DNA of 64,000 bases from VAXT01 sp964591295. GTDB taxonomy: Bacteria > Actinomycetota > Thermoleophilia > Gaiellales > Gaiellaceae. Under the pieces are notes generated by a model, which was not told the origin of the DNA, made no database searches, and worked only from the letters and a program-made list of their open reading frames with translations. Positions 8,061-19,250 of this stretch are shown piece by piece (position 1 is the first letter of the stretch; each line of letters opens with the position of its first letter). The stretch is taken from assembly GCA_964591295.1 (NCBI GenBank), contig CAZQAG010000009.1:1-64000 (forward strand), written 5' to 3'. The translations under genes were made by a program, and so were the position numbers.

Positions 8061-9179
8061 TCAGCGGAAGGCGCTCTTGAGCTTCTCGAAGAAGCCCTCG
8101 TCGGAGCGGTAGGTCTTCTCGTCGGCTGTGCGCTCGAACTCACCGAGCAGGGAGCGCTGCTCATCTGTGAGGTGGCGCGGAACCGCCACGTTGACGAGCA
8201 CGCGGTGGTCGCCGCGGCCGAAACCCTGGAGCACTGGCATCCCGCGCCCACGAAGGACGCGCAGCTCTCCCGGCTGCGTGCCGGGCTCGAATTCGAGCTC
8301 CACGTCGCCGTCGAGCGTGGCCACCCCGACCCGCGCGCCAAGAGCGGCCTGCGTCATCGTCAGGTCGACAGTCGAGAACACATCGTCACCCTCGCGGACG
8401 AGCCGCTCGTGGGGCCGGATGCGGACGAGCACGTAGAGGTCCCCCGCCTGCCCGCCGACCGGGCCGGCGTGACCCTCGCCGGAGAGCCGGATTCGCTGGC
8501 CGTCGTGGATACCGGCCGGGATCTCGATCTCGAGAGCCCGCTCCGCCAGCACGCGGCCGGCGCCCTCGCAACGGGCGCACGGGTGCTCGACGATGCGGCC
8601 GGACCCGCCGCAACGCGGGCAGGCCTGGCTGCGGACGAACTCGCCGAGACTCGTCCGCGAAACGTGCTCGATGCGCCCGGAGCCGCCGCATTCGTCGCAG
8701 GTCGCCGCTGTCTTGCCAGGCTCGACGCCGCTTCCTCCACACTCCTCGCAGGCGCGCGCAACCTGCACTGGAACCTCGCGCTTCACGCCGCTCGCCGCCT
8801 CCCCGAGGTCGATCGCGACCTCGGCCGCGACGTCGGAGCCTCGGCCGCGGCGCGGACGCGTGGCGACCCCGAAGACGTCCTCTCCGAAGAACGCCGAGAA
8901 GATGTCGGCGAGGTTGCCGAAGTCGAACGCGGTCGGGCGGAAGCCGCCGCTCTGCAGACCGGCATGGCCGAAACGGTCATAGAGGCCACGGGTCTCGGTC
9001 TTCGAGAGCACCTCGTACGCCGCGACCGCCTCCCGGAAGCGCTCCTCCGCGTCGGGCTCCTCCGAGACATCCGGGTGCAGCTCGCGCGCAAGTCGGCGGA
9101 ACGCTCGCTTGATCTCGGCCTCGGTCGCGGACCGGCTGACGCCGAGGATCTCGTAGTAGTCACGCCCGGTCGTCGCCAT
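8061..9179 (-). CDS. dnaJ: Chaperone protein DnaJ (type I)
   Basis: Hsp40 co-chaperone stimulating DnaK ATPase. The 372-residue protein has an N-terminal J domain (HPD at about residues 34-36), a glycine/phenylalanine-rich linker, a zinc domain with four CxxCxGxG repeats (about residues 136-205) and the C-terminal substrate-binding barrels. ATG at 9179 is chosen because the J domain begins there; the frame is open further upstream but that part runs into the palindromic element. Paired with hrcA just upstream. Confidence 0.95.
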   Translation of the reverse strand: MATTGRDYYEILGVSRSATEAEIKRAFRRLARELHPDVSEEPDAEERFREAVAAYEVLSKTETRGLYDRFGHAGLQSGGFRPTAFDFGNLADIFSAFFGEDVFGVATRPRRGRGSDVAAEVAIDLGEAASGVKREVPVQVARACEECGGSGVEPGKTAATCDECGGSGRIEHVSRTSLGEFVRSQACPRCGGSGRIVEHPCARCEGAGRVLAERALEIEIPAGIHDGQRIRLSGEGHAGPVGGQAGDLYVLVRIRPHERLVREGDDVFSTVDLTMTQAALGARVGVATLDGDVELEFEPGTQPGELRVLRGRGMPVLQGFGRGDHRVLVNVAVPRHLTDEQRSLLGEFERTADEKTYRSDEGFFEKLKSAFR

Positions 9180-9202
9180 CGCACGAAGGGTAGCTAGGGG
9201 AC

Positions 9203-9367
9203 TAGGAGGGTTTGGCGGGACATTGCTCGTCGCCGGGGTGCGATGGTCGTTCCGAGGCAAGGACGCAGGGAGCACCCAGGCTAGTCAGCCTGGGTGCGAC
9301 TGAGGACGCCGCCTCGGGGCGAGCAGCGCGGCCCGGCGGCTCAGCCATGTGTCGCCAAACCCTCCTA
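9203..9367. mobile_element. 165-bp palindromic MITE-like element between hrcA and dnaJ
   Basis: The ends carry a perfect 15-bp inverted repeat, taggagggtttggcg at 9203-9217 and its complement at 9353-9367. After two mismatches four further bases pair. The centre is a perfect hairpin, gcacccaggct / agcctgggtgc, at 9272-9282 and 9287-9297. The arms between also align imperfectly, so the whole element folds on itself around position 9285. There is no ORF inside. The outermost TA on each side could be a TA target duplication as left by Tc1/mariner/IS630-type elements. The right end contains the hrcA stop codon. Confidence 0.7.
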
Positions 9368-10411
9368 ATTGTGTTCGTACACGGACTCGACGAAGCGGGA
9401 GAGCTCGTGGGCGGCTGCCCGGACGGATCGGATCGCCTTCTCGTAGTCCATGCGGAGCGGGCCGAGCAGACTCACCGCGCCGAGCGTCCGATTCGCCAGC
9501 CCATACGAGGCGCCGACGAGAGAGACGTCTCGAAGCGCGGGATTGTCGAGCTCGCCGCCGACCCGGACGTAGGGCCGCCGGGAGCCGATCGTCTCGCCGA
9601 GCATCTCGAGGATCGCCGCGCGTTTCTCGAGCGTCTCGAGGAGCCTCTGGCATGCCTCGAGCTCGTCCGCCCGCACCTCGCCGAGCAGGCTCGCGGCGCC
9701 GCCGACGAAGAGGCGCTGCTCGAGGCCACCGGCCAGCTCGGTGAAGGCCGGCCGAAGCAGCTCCAGGATCTCGAGCTCCGAACGCGCGAGGCTGGGATCC
9801 TCGAACCGCCTGCGCAGAGTCGCGCCTCCCAGCTCCAGCCCTGCGAGCCGCTCGTTCAGGTACTCCCCTGCCCAGAGCGCGAGGCCCGTGTCCATGGGCT
9901 CGGCCAGGGCAAACACGCGCTTGGAAACACCGCCCGTCGAAGTGATGACGACGACCATCAAGACCTGCGGCTGGAGGACGAGCACCTCGACGTGCCGGAC
10001 GGTTGCCGTTTCCAGCGCCGGTGCAGAGACGAGGGCGAGCAAGCGCGTCGCCTGGGAGAGCGTTTCGGTCGTCTCCTGGAGCGCGGCTTCCAGCTCGCTC
10101 CTCGCGGCTGCAAGGTCGAGCGGAAATGGGCTCGGGCGCGGTTCGAGGCGCTCGAGCAGCGTGTCGGCGTAGAACCGGTAGCCGGTCTCGGTCGGGACTC
10201 GCCCGGCTGAGGTATGCGGATGGGTGAGCAGCCCGAGCCGCTCGAGCTCGGCGAGGTCGCCGCGAACCGTCGAGGCGGAAACAGTCATCCCGGCCCGTTC
10301 GACGAGGTTCCTCGAGCCCACGGGCTGCCCCTTCTCGACGTAATCCTCAACGACGCGCCGCAGGATCTCGCGCTGCCGTTCGGTCAGCTCGATATTCGAT
10401 GCCTCAGTCAT
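9365..10411 (-). CDS. hrcA: Heat-inducible transcription repressor HrcA
   Basis: Represses groE/dnaK-class heat-shock genes by binding CIRCE operators. The 348-residue protein has an N-terminal winged helix (GSRNLVERAGMTVSASTVRGDLAELERLGLL at about residues 37-67) followed by the GAF-like inducer domain and a C-terminal IGPLRMDYEKAI-like motif (here LLGPLRMDYEKAI). No CIRCE inverted repeat is visible in the 36-bp gap upstream or before dnaJ. Its TAG stop is formed by the end of the palindromic element. Confidence 0.94.
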   Translation of the reverse strand: MTEASNIELTERQREILRRVVEDYVEKGQPVGSRNLVERAGMTVSASTVRGDLAELERLGLLTHPHTSAGRVPTETGYRFYADTLLERLEPRPSPFPLDLAAARSELEAALQETTETLSQATRLLALVSAPALETATVRHVEVLVLQPQVLMVVVITSTGGVSKRVFALAEPMDTGLALWAGEYLNERLAGLELGGATLRRRFEDPSLARSELEILELLRPAFTELAGGLEQRLFVGGAASLLGEVRADELEACQRLLETLEKRAAILEMLGETIGSRRPYVRVGGELDNPALRDVSLVGASYGLANRTLGAVSLLGPLRMDYEKAIRSVRAAAHELSRFVESVYEHN

Positions 10412-10447
10412 GCCGTTTGCAGGAATTTTAGGCGAAGAACCCGTGTC

Positions 10448-11571
10448 TCAGGCGAGCAGCTCGGCAGTGACGGCACCCCCGAGACGCCGCCCTCGCGGCG
10501 TCAGGACGAGGGTCTCCGCGCCGTCTTCGCGACGGCGGCTCGCGAGACCCAGCCTCTCCAGGCGCCCGAGCGCGGCATGATCGAGCGACCCGCCCGCGTC
10601 TGCGAAGGGGAGGCCGGTGTCCAGGCGCAGGCCGAGCATCACTCGCTCGAGAGCCCGAACGCTGTCGTAAAGCTTCTCGACGTCCCTCGCCGGCGACTCG
10701 CCGCTACTGAGAGCCACGAGGTAGGCGTTGAGGCGGGGCGTGTTTCGACGCCGCTCGTCACCGAGCGTCGAGACGGCGCCAATCCCCAGCCCGAGGTAGT
10801 CCCGCCCGAGCCAGTAGGCGAGGTTGTGACGAGAGCGCAGGTCGCGCCCGCCCGAGTGCTCGGGCGCGAGGCAGAAGTTCGCCGTCTCGTACCAGCGGTA
10901 ACCGGCATCGGTCAGCCGCTCGATGACGAGCTCGAAGTAGCCCTCCATCGCTTCGGCCTGCCGCGCAAGCTCGGCTCCGTGAGCGTGGGTGAACCGCGTG
11001 CCCGGCTTTGCCTCCAGCTCGTAGTACGAGACGTGCTCCGGCTCGAGCGCGAGGGCTTCTTCGATGTCCCGCTTGAGATCGGAGGTGCTCTGGCCGGGAA
11101 TCCCGTGTAACAGGTCGACAGAGATGTTGTCAAACCTGGCATCACGAAAATAGTAGAAAGCACGCCGGACGTCGTCCGGACCTGCCTGGCGCTCGAGCAC
11201 GCGCAGGAGCTCCGGGCGGAAGGTCTGGGCTCCGAGCGAGACGCGGGTCACGCCCGCCTCGCGCAGGAGCTTCGCGAGCTCCGGCGTCACCGTCTCGGGA
11301 TTCGCCTCGACGGTCAGCTCGCCGGCGGGCGGCAGCGCTTCGAGCAGCCGCCGGAGCTCGCCGGCCTCCGTGAAGGTCGGCGTGCCGCCCCCGAGAAAGA
11401 CCGTCTCCAGCGGCTGCGCGAGGGCCTCGCGCTCGAGCTCGAGCTCCGCGAGGAGCGCATCGACGTAGCGCCCGTGCAGCCCCTCGCGGCCGACGACTGT
11501 CACGAAGTCGCAGTAGCCGCAGCGATGGGCGCAGAACGGCATGTGCACGTAGAGATGGCGGACGGAGCCCG

Positions 11572-11575
<4 letters not shown>
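10448..11575 (-). CDS. hemW: HemW-type radical SAM protein (coproporphyrinogen III oxidase-like)
   Basis: Oxygen-independent coproporphyrinogen oxidase-related protein; HemW is considered a heme chaperone rather than an oxidase. The 375-residue product starts MTGSVRHLYVHMPFC, with the radical-SAM CX3CX2C cysteines at 15, 19 and 22 and GGGTPT for SAM binding. CGYCDF in place of the CSYCAF of true HemN fits HemW. ATG at 11575 overlaps the lepA stop as ATGA; an upstream open frame exists but lies inside lepA. Confidence 0.9.
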
Positions 11576-13362
<1,787 letters not shown>

Positions 13363-13368
13363 AGGCGA

Positions 13369-14943
13369 TTAGCCGCGGCGGAAGCGGCTTCGCAACGATA
13401 GCAACGCGTCGAGCTCGCGAACTCCCAGCAAACGGCAGGAAATGAAGTAGGCGGCGAACCCGGTGACGAGGGCGCTGCCGAGCGATGCGAGCTGGGCGCC
13501 GAGCGAGCGGCCGAGCGCATCGTCGAGGACGTGCCAGACCGGGTACGCGACCGCGGCCAACACGGCCGATGCAATCGTGACGCGCAGGACGGCACGGGCC
13601 GTGTCACCGAACTCGATTCGCCCCAGTCGCCGGCGGAACACGACGAGGAGAGCGGCCGTGCCGGCAACGTTGGCGAGCGACGTCGCAAGCGGTATCCCCC
13701 ACGCCCCGACCCGGTAGAGCCCGGCGGCGAGCACGGAGTTGACGGCGAGGTTGCCGAGTGCGATCGCAGTGGGCATCCACGGGGTCTGCAAGCTGAAGAA
13801 GGCGCGGTTCAACATCAGCATCGCGCCGTTGAACGTCAGCCCGAGCGAGAAGGCCGCGAGCGCGCCTGCGGTAACGGCGGTCTCGTGCGGCCCCCAGGCT
13901 CCGCGCTCGTAGACGATGCGCGTGATCGGCGTGGCCAGGATGGCGCTGAAGACGCTCGCCGGCACGAGCATGAAGGCGATCTGGCGGAGCCCGAGCGCGA
14001 CGGTGTGGCGGAAGCCGTCCATGTCCTCGCGCGCGGCGAGCCGCGAGAGGCGAGGGAAGAGCACCGTCGCAACGGCGACCGAGAACACTCCCTGCGGGAG
14101 CATGTAGATCCGGAACGCAGCGTCGATCGCGCGTGGGGCCAGCTCGGGATCGATGAAGCGCGACGCGAAGAGCGTGTTGACGACGAGGTTGAAGTTGATG
14201 AGCCCGAGGCCGATCGTCACCGGCACCATCAACACGAACACGCGCCGCACGGCCGGGTCGCGCCAGTCGACGGCGAACCGAAGCCGGTCGTCGAGCCCTC
14301 GCAGCCAGGGCAGAGGCAGGAGCACCTGGATCACGGTCCCGATCACGATCGAGACCGCGTAGACGTAGAGCTTCGCGTCGAGCGAGTCCGCGCGCGGGAC
14401 GCCGATGACGAGCCCCACGATGATCGCGAGGTTCCAGAACACGGGCGTGAGCGCCGGAACCGTGAACTGCTCGTAGCTGTTGAGGATCCCCACGATGATT
14501 CCCGAGAGCCCGAGCAGGACGACGATCGGGAAGAGGACCCGGGAGAGCCCGATCGCGAGCGCGCGGTCGCCTCCAGGATCGCCGAAGGGGGCGATCACGA
14601 GTGGAGCCAGGACGATGAAGAGCGCGGTCAGAGCGCCGAGCCCGAGGAGCATCAGCCAGAAGAGGCTCGACGCCACGCGCCAGGCCCGCTTGCGGTCGCC
14701 CTTCTCGAGCAGCTCGCTGAACACCGGGACGAACGCCGACGAGAGGGCCGCGTCCGCGACGAGCGAGCGGATCAGGTTCGGCACCTGGAAGGCGACCGTG
14801 AACGCGTTGATCTTGCCGGCGGCGCCGAAGTAGTAGGCGGCGACGATCTCGCGGACGAGACCGAGGATGCGAGAAAGCCCGGTTGCGAGCGAGAAGATCG
14901 CCGTCGACCAGGCGAGTCGCCGGCCCGGAGCCCGCTTCTCCAC
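13369..14943 (-). CDS. murJ: Lipid II flippase MurJ (MviN family)
   Basis: Polytopic membrane protein of the MOP superfamily that flips lipid II across the membrane for peptidoglycan synthesis. 524 residues with about 14 hydrophobic helices. The N-terminal signature SRILGLVREIVAAYYFGAAG and QVPNLIRSL are diagnostic of MviN/MurJ. GTG start at 14943. It is the first gene of the long minus-strand cluster; the 200 bp upstream separate it from the divergent rpsT. Confidence 0.94.
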   Translation of the reverse strand: MEKRAPGRRLAWSTAIFSLATGLSRILGLVREIVAAYYFGAAGKINAFTVAFQVPNLIRSLVADAALSSAFVPVFSELLEKGDRKRAWRVASSLFWLMLLGLGALTALFIVLAPLVIAPFGDPGGDRALAIGLSRVLFPIVVLLGLSGIIVGILNSYEQFTVPALTPVFWNLAIIVGLVIGVPRADSLDAKLYVYAVSIVIGTVIQVLLPLPWLRGLDDRLRFAVDWRDPAVRRVFVLMVPVTIGLGLINFNLVVNTLFASRFIDPELAPRAIDAAFRIYMLPQGVFSVAVATVLFPRLSRLAAREDMDGFRHTVALGLRQIAFMLVPASVFSAILATPITRIVYERGAWGPHETAVTAGALAAFSLGLTFNGAMLMLNRAFFSLQTPWMPTAIALGNLAVNSVLAAGLYRVGAWGIPLATSLANVAGTAALLVVFRRRLGRIEFGDTARAVLRVTIASAVLAAVAYPVWHVLDDALGRSLGAQLASLGSALVTGFAAYFISCRLLGVRELDALLSLRSRFRRG

Positions 14944-15113
14944 GTCGGCGAGTATAGGAACGGCGTCCGTCCGAGATCGCCGCGTCCGTCGCGACCGCGC
15001 CTCATTTTAGGTACAGCCGACCTCCTCCCCGCCTCGAGCGTATTGGCGAAATTCGCGCGCGTGTGTGTCAGAAACGCGACGAATGTGTGCAGGTGGGCTC
15101 TGGTACCATCGCC

Positions 15114-15134
15114 GCGCCCGCTCCATGCGGGCGT
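15114..15134 (+). promoter_or_regulatory. Hairpin in rpsT 5' leader
   Basis: cgcccgc (15115-15121) pairs perfectly with gcgggcg (15127-15133) around a 5-nt loop, followed by TTT and then the rpsT start 9 nt later. It sits just after a TACCAT hexamer (15104-15109) that could be a -10 box. It may be a leader structure controlling S20 translation or a weak attenuator. The rest of the 14944-15142 gap shows no gene. Confidence 0.4.
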
Positions 15135-15142
15135 TTCCTTCG

Positions 15143-15406
15143 ATGCCCAACATCAGGCAACAGAAAAAGCGCGTCCGGACGTCTGCCGTCGATCGCGGAG
15201 AGAACCTCCGCTACCGATCGACGGTCAAGACGATGACCCGGCGACTGGAGGCTGCCGTCGCGGCCGGCGACAAGAAGCAGATCGCCGCCGAGCACACCGC
15301 TCTGCAGCGGTGGATCGACCGAGCTGCGGCCAACGGCGCGCTGCACAAGAACACGGCCGGCCGTAAGAAGGCGCAGGCCGCGCGGCTCGTCGCCGGTAGC
15401 TCCTAG
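15143..15406 (+). CDS. rpsT: 30S ribosomal protein S20
   Basis: An 87-residue basic helical 16S-rRNA-binding protein of the small subunit. It begins MPNIRQQKKRVRTS, typical of S20, with the KTMTRRLEAAVAAGDKKQ helix and C-terminal LHKNTAGRKKAQ. The frame is open upstream, but the ATG at 15143 matches the family start. No strong Shine-Dalgarno precedes it. The 3' end overlaps convergent holA by 4 bp; rpsT next to holA is a common bacterial arrangement. Confidence 0.95.
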   Translation: MPNIRQQKKRVRTSAVDRGENLRYRSTVKTMTRRLEAAVAAGDKKQIAAEHTALQRWIDRAAANGALHKNTAGRKKAQAARLVAGSS

Positions 15407-16389
15407 CCCGCGCGCGCGGAGACGGCCTGCTCGGCAGGCCTCGTCACGTCGATCAGTGCCCGAAGGAGCTCAAGCTCAGCCGAGAGCCGAGACCCGCCCT
15501 TGATCGCCGCGTCCAGCTCGGCGAGGCGGACGAGCGCGGAGTCGAGCTCGGCCCGCGAGTAGCGCTCCGCGTGCTGCAGCGCTTTGCGCGCGGGGAAGTC
15601 CTTCATCTTCAGCCGGCTCGCGACCTCGCGCGCGCCCAGCCCTTCCTCGGCGAGCGCTTGAGCGGCGCGAACCTTTCCGACGTGCGAAGCGAGCGCCACC
15701 GCCAGCAGGAAGGCCTCCTTCTTCTCGAGCGCGAGCTCGTAAGCCTCGAGCAGCGTGGGCAGGTCGCGTGCGCCCCACGCATCCGTGAGCGCCCAGGCCG
15801 CCGCCTCGCGCCCCGGCGTGGCGAGCTCCTCGACCTCGCGTCGTCCGACAGGCTCCCCGCCCGCCCACGCCGCGATCTTCTCAAGCTCGCTCGAGAGCGC
15901 GATCGTGTCGTCGCCGACCAGCTCGACGAGCGCCCTCGCGGCGTCTGCGTCGGCCGAGACGCCCAGACGCTTCAGCTCGGAACGGGCCCAGGTGTGCAGG
16001 TTGCTCGCCTTGGGCACCTCGTAGCTGAGCACGCGCCCTTTCTTCTCACAGAGGGCGGGAAGTGTCGAGCCGCGGAGGGGCTCTTCCGCGACGAGAGCGA
16101 GCACGGCGCCCTCGACCGGATCCCCCAGGTAGCCGGCAACCGCGTCGACGTCGTCCCTCTTCCAGGCCTCGACACCGTGGACGACCACGAGCCTGCCGCC
16201 GCCAGCTCCTCCGAAGAGGCCCAACGCATTGCAGGCCGCGACCGCGTCGGCTCCCTTTGCCGACTCCGCCGACAACTGCTCGACTGCCTCGGGATCGAAG
16301 CGCGAGCGAAGGCGGCGGAGCGCGCGCAGGTGCTTCGGCCGGTCGCTTCCCGTGAAGAGATAGACGGGCAGCAGTGGCTCGGACGACAT
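15403..16389 (-). CDS. holA: DNA polymerase III delta subunit
   Basis: Clamp-loader subunit that opens the beta sliding clamp. About 328 residues from ATG 16389 (a TTG three codons upstream is possible). N-terminal PVYLFTGSD is the degenerate P-loop region of HolA, followed by an AAA+-like fold and a helical collar domain with KMKDFPARKALQHAERYSRAELDSAL. comEC and comEA lie just upstream on the same strand, as often seen. Confidence 0.9.
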   Translation of the reverse strand: MSSEPLLPVYLFTGSDRPKHLRALRRLRSRFDPEAVEQLSAESAKGADAVAACNALGLFGGAGGGRLVVVHGVEAWKRDDVDAVAGYLGDPVEGAVLALVAEEPLRGSTLPALCEKKGRVLSYEVPKASNLHTWARSELKRLGVSADADAARALVELVGDDTIALSSELEKIAAWAGGEPVGRREVEELATPGREAAAWALTDAWGARDLPTLLEAYELALEKKEAFLLAVALASHVGKVRAAQALAEEGLGAREVASRLKMKDFPARKALQHAERYSRAELDSALVRLAELDAAIKGGSRLSAELELLRALIDVTRPAEQAVSARAG

Positions 16390-16404
16390 CGCGGCCAAGC
16401 ATAG

Positions 16405-18678
16405 TCAGCGCTCTGTCCGGACAGTCATCGCCTCGCCGTCCGACTCGACGACTACACGGCCGTCCCGATCGGTTCGATAGACGGCAAGCCCGGGCACCTC
16501 GGCGAGCGACGCGATCGTCGACGCGGTCGGGTGCCCGTAGTCGTTGTTCGTGCCGACGGAGATCACCGCCACACGCGGGTGGATCTGCTCGAGCAGCCTG
16601 GGTAGGGCGGGATCCTCAGAGCCGTGGTGGGCGACCTTCAGGATCTCGACCGGAGGGACGTGAAGACGGCTGGTGACGTCGGACTCGGCGTCGGCGGTGA
16701 GAAGCGCATCGACCTCCCCGTAGGAAGCGAGCAGCACGATCGCGTGGTTGTTCGGGTCGTCTCCGGGCGGGCCGGGCCCGTCGGGCCAGAGCACGCGCAG
16801 GTGCAGCCGGCCGATGCGAAACCCCTCTCCCGCCCGAGCGACGACCACGCGCACGCGGCGCCGGCGCGCAGCCGCGAGCGCCGCCCGCTCCTCGGCGTTT
16901 TCGGTGGGGATAGCCGGGTCGAGAACGGCACCCACCCGCAGCCTCTCGAGAACCTCCGCCGCGCCGCCGATGTGGTCTCGCTGAGGGTGCGTGAGCACGA
17001 CCATGGACAGGCTCTGCAAGCCGAGGTCTCGAAGCTGTCCCGCGACGTCTGCTTCGGGCGCCCCTTCGTCCACGAGCACCGCGCCCTCTGGCACCTGGAG
17101 GAGCGCTCCGTCGCCCTGCCCGACGTCGAGGAACGTGATCCGCAGCCCCTTCGGTGGCAGCAACGCGTCGGGGCCGCTTCGCAGCCGCCAGCCTCCCGCG
17201 ACGAGCACTGCAAGCAGGAGGAGCACGGCCAACCGCGGCGCCCGCGGCGACCGGAGCCGGGCCACGACGAACGCGAGGACGAGCCCGACCCCGATCACCA
17301 CGAGCGCCGTGCGCGCCGGTGCGGATGCATAGGGCAGGCCGCCGATGAGACGCGCGCAGCCGGCGAGGTAGGCGGCAAGCCAACCGTTCGCCCAGGCGAG
17401 AGCCGCGGCCACCGGGGGCAGGACCGGCGCGATCATGGCCGTCACGAGGGCCAGCCCCAGGAGGGGCGCGACCACGGGCGCCGCGAGCGCGTTCGCGGGA
17501 ATCGAATAGAGCGGGACGGACCCGAACTGCGTGAGCAGGATGGGCGCGGTCGCAATCCCGCATGCCCCCGAGACGGCGACGATCTCCGCGAGCGAACGAG
17601 GCACCGGGTACCCAGCGAGCCTGCGCTGCAGACGCGGGACGACGACGAAGATCGCGGCTACGGCTGCAAACGAGAGCTGGAAGCCCGCATCGAGCAGGGA
17701 GTACGGGTTCCAGGCGAGCAGGATCGCCGCTCCGACGAGGAGGAAGTACCAGCGATCCTTCGGCCTGGCAGCAAGCCAGGCCAGCGAGGCGAGCGAGCCC
17801 GCGACCCCGGCACGCACGACCGACGGCTGCCAGCCGACCGCGAGCACGTAGCCGCCGATCGCCGCCAGCGCCGCGGTCTCGCCCACGAGCCGGGAGAAGC
17901 CGACGAGCCATGCCAAGGCAATCGCACCGCCCGCGATGAACATGACGTTCTGGCCGGACACGGCCAGGAGGTGGTAGAGGCCCGACGCCCGAAAACGAGC
18001 GCGCAGCTCCTCCGAGAGACCCTCGTCTTCGCCGAGCACGATCCCGGCGATCACCGCCCGGCGCTCGCCGCGAACGCCGGGCGCCATCGAACGCGCGAGG
18101 CGCGACCGGATCCGGTCTGCGAAGCCGGCGACCCCTCCCCGGTGGCCTGTGACACGCCAGCGCGACGCCACGACGACGACGTGCACTCCATGGCGGCGAA
18201 GCCACGTGCGCTCGTCGAAGCCGTCCTCGGGCCCGCGTGGGGCGCGGATCTCGCCGGTGAGCTCGAGGAGCGCGCCCTGCGGAGGCGAGCGTCCGGGAGG
18301 GAGCCGCAGGAGGACGGGCTCGCGGATTGCGAGGTCACGGAACCGACGAGCCTGCGACGGCACGCGTAGGTCGTATCGGGATCTCCGCGCCGGCCCGGTG
18401 ACGGCGACGACCATGCGACCCGCGGTCCCAACTCGAGGGAGAAGGGTGCTCTGGTCGAGAGCGTCGAGGCGCGCGCTACCCCACCACCACCCGGCGAGCA
18501 GCAGGGCCATTGCGATCAAGGGAAGGCGAGCGGCCGGCGCGGCGATCACCGAGCCGAGCGCCACGCCGACTGCGGCGCAAGCGAGAAGGACCGACGTGGC
18601 GCGGACGCCGTTGGCCGCGGCCAGCCCGCCGCAGAGGCAAGCCGCGAGCAGGTGTGGCCTCGCGCGAAGCAGGATCAC
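16405..18678 (-). CDS. comEC: DNA internalization competence protein ComEC/Rec2
   Basis: Predicted inner-membrane channel for single-stranded DNA uptake. 757 residues: N-terminal DUF4131-like membrane/OB region, the Competence domain (residues about 200-480; YHLLAVSGQN signature) and a C-terminal metallo-beta-lactamase-like domain from about residue 510 (FLDVGQGDG, then THPQRDHIGG, AHHGS). In THPQRDH only some metal ligands of HxHxDH are kept, as is normal for ComEC. GTG at 18678 overlaps the comEA stop. Confidence 0.92.
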   Translation of the reverse strand: MILLRARPHLLAACLCGGLAAANGVRATSVLLACAAVGVALGSVIAAPAARLPLIAMALLLAGWWWGSARLDALDQSTLLPRVGTAGRMVVAVTGPARRSRYDLRVPSQARRFRDLAIREPVLLRLPPGRSPPQGALLELTGEIRAPRGPEDGFDERTWLRRHGVHVVVVASRWRVTGHRGGVAGFADRIRSRLARSMAPGVRGERRAVIAGIVLGEDEGLSEELRARFRASGLYHLLAVSGQNVMFIAGGAIALAWLVGFSRLVGETAALAAIGGYVLAVGWQPSVVRAGVAGSLASLAWLAARPKDRWYFLLVGAAILLAWNPYSLLDAGFQLSFAAVAAIFVVVPRLQRRLAGYPVPRSLAEIVAVSGACGIATAPILLTQFGSVPLYSIPANALAAPVVAPLLGLALVTAMIAPVLPPVAAALAWANGWLAAYLAGCARLIGGLPYASAPARTALVVIGVGLVLAFVVARLRSPRAPRLAVLLLLAVLVAGGWRLRSGPDALLPPKGLRITFLDVGQGDGALLQVPEGAVLVDEGAPEADVAGQLRDLGLQSLSMVVLTHPQRDHIGGAAEVLERLRVGAVLDPAIPTENAEERAALAAARRRRVRVVVARAGEGFRIGRLHLRVLWPDGPGPPGDDPNNHAIVLLASYGEVDALLTADAESDVTSRLHVPPVEILKVAHHGSEDPALPRLLEQIHPRVAVISVGTNNDYGHPTASTIASLAEVPGLAVYRTDRDGRVVVESDGEAMTVRTER

Positions 18679-19250
18679 GGCGCGGCGACATCGCGGAGCT
18701 GCTCGATACGCGCCGCGCCGATTCCCGGAATCGCATCGAGGTCGTCCAGCGACGTGAATGCGCCGTGCTTTTCGCGGTGGTCGAGGATCTTCTGGGCGGT
18801 AACCGGTCCCACGCCCGGCAGCGAATCGAGCTGCTCGAGGGTTGCGATGTTCAGGTGGACAGGCCCCTCAGCCGTCGCGCCGGCACTCGGCGGCCCGCCG
18901 GCGGCCGGCTTCAGTGGAACGACGACCTGGAGTCCATCCGCAAGCGGCGCCGCGAGGTTCACCAGCGAGAGATCGGCGCGGCGAGCCGGCCCGCCGGCGC
19001 GCGTAACCGCGTCAGCGACGCGTGACCCGTGCCGGAGGCGGTACAGACCGGGCCGGTGGACGGCTCCCACGACATGGACCACGAGCTCCGGCCCCTGCTC
19101 TGCCCGGATCGGCACCGCCGGCGCGGCCGGAGTCGCCTGCGCGGAGGTTCCTGCGTTCAGGAGGTGCCGCCCTCCAAGCAGAAGCACGAGCCCGAGAAGG
19201 AGCGCGCCGGCGGCGAGCCGCCGGCGCGCCGGGGGGAGGGAGTCCAGCAC
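18675..19250 (-). CDS. comEA: ComEA family DNA-binding protein
   Basis: Membrane-anchored DNA receptor for transformation. 191 residues: TM helix at about 12-28, a SLBB/Wza-like domain (VVHVVGAVHRPGLYRLRHGSRV, about 56-110) and a C-terminal helix-hairpin-helix pair (NIATLEQLDSLPGVGPVTAQKILDHR, then LDAIPGIGAARIEQL). GTG start at 19250. It overlaps comEC by 4 bp, so the two are co-translated. Confidence 0.92.
   Translation of the reverse strand: MLDSLPPARRRLAAGALLLGLVLLLGGRHLLNAGTSAQATPAAPAVPIRAEQGPELVVHVVGAVHRPGLYRLRHGSRVADAVTRAGGPARRADLSLVNLAAPLADGLQVVVPLKPAAGGPPSAGATAEGPVHLNIATLEQLDSLPGVGPVTAQKILDHREKHGAFTSLDDLDAIPGIGAARIEQLRDVAAP

Noticed and set aside
9180..10447. CIRCE operator near hrcA/dnaJ
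   Set aside because: Searched the gaps for TTAGCACTC-N9-GAGTGCTAA-like repeats; none seen, so HrcA targets must lie elsewhere.
13531..15366. 611-codon open frame on the plus strand
   Set aside because: Antisense to murJ; composition (Arg/Glu/Asp/His-rich) is typical of the shadow frame of a GC-rich gene, and murJ is unmistakable on the other strand.
16624..18369. 581-codon open frame on the plus strand
   Set aside because: Antisense to comEC; a shadow frame without recognisable domains.
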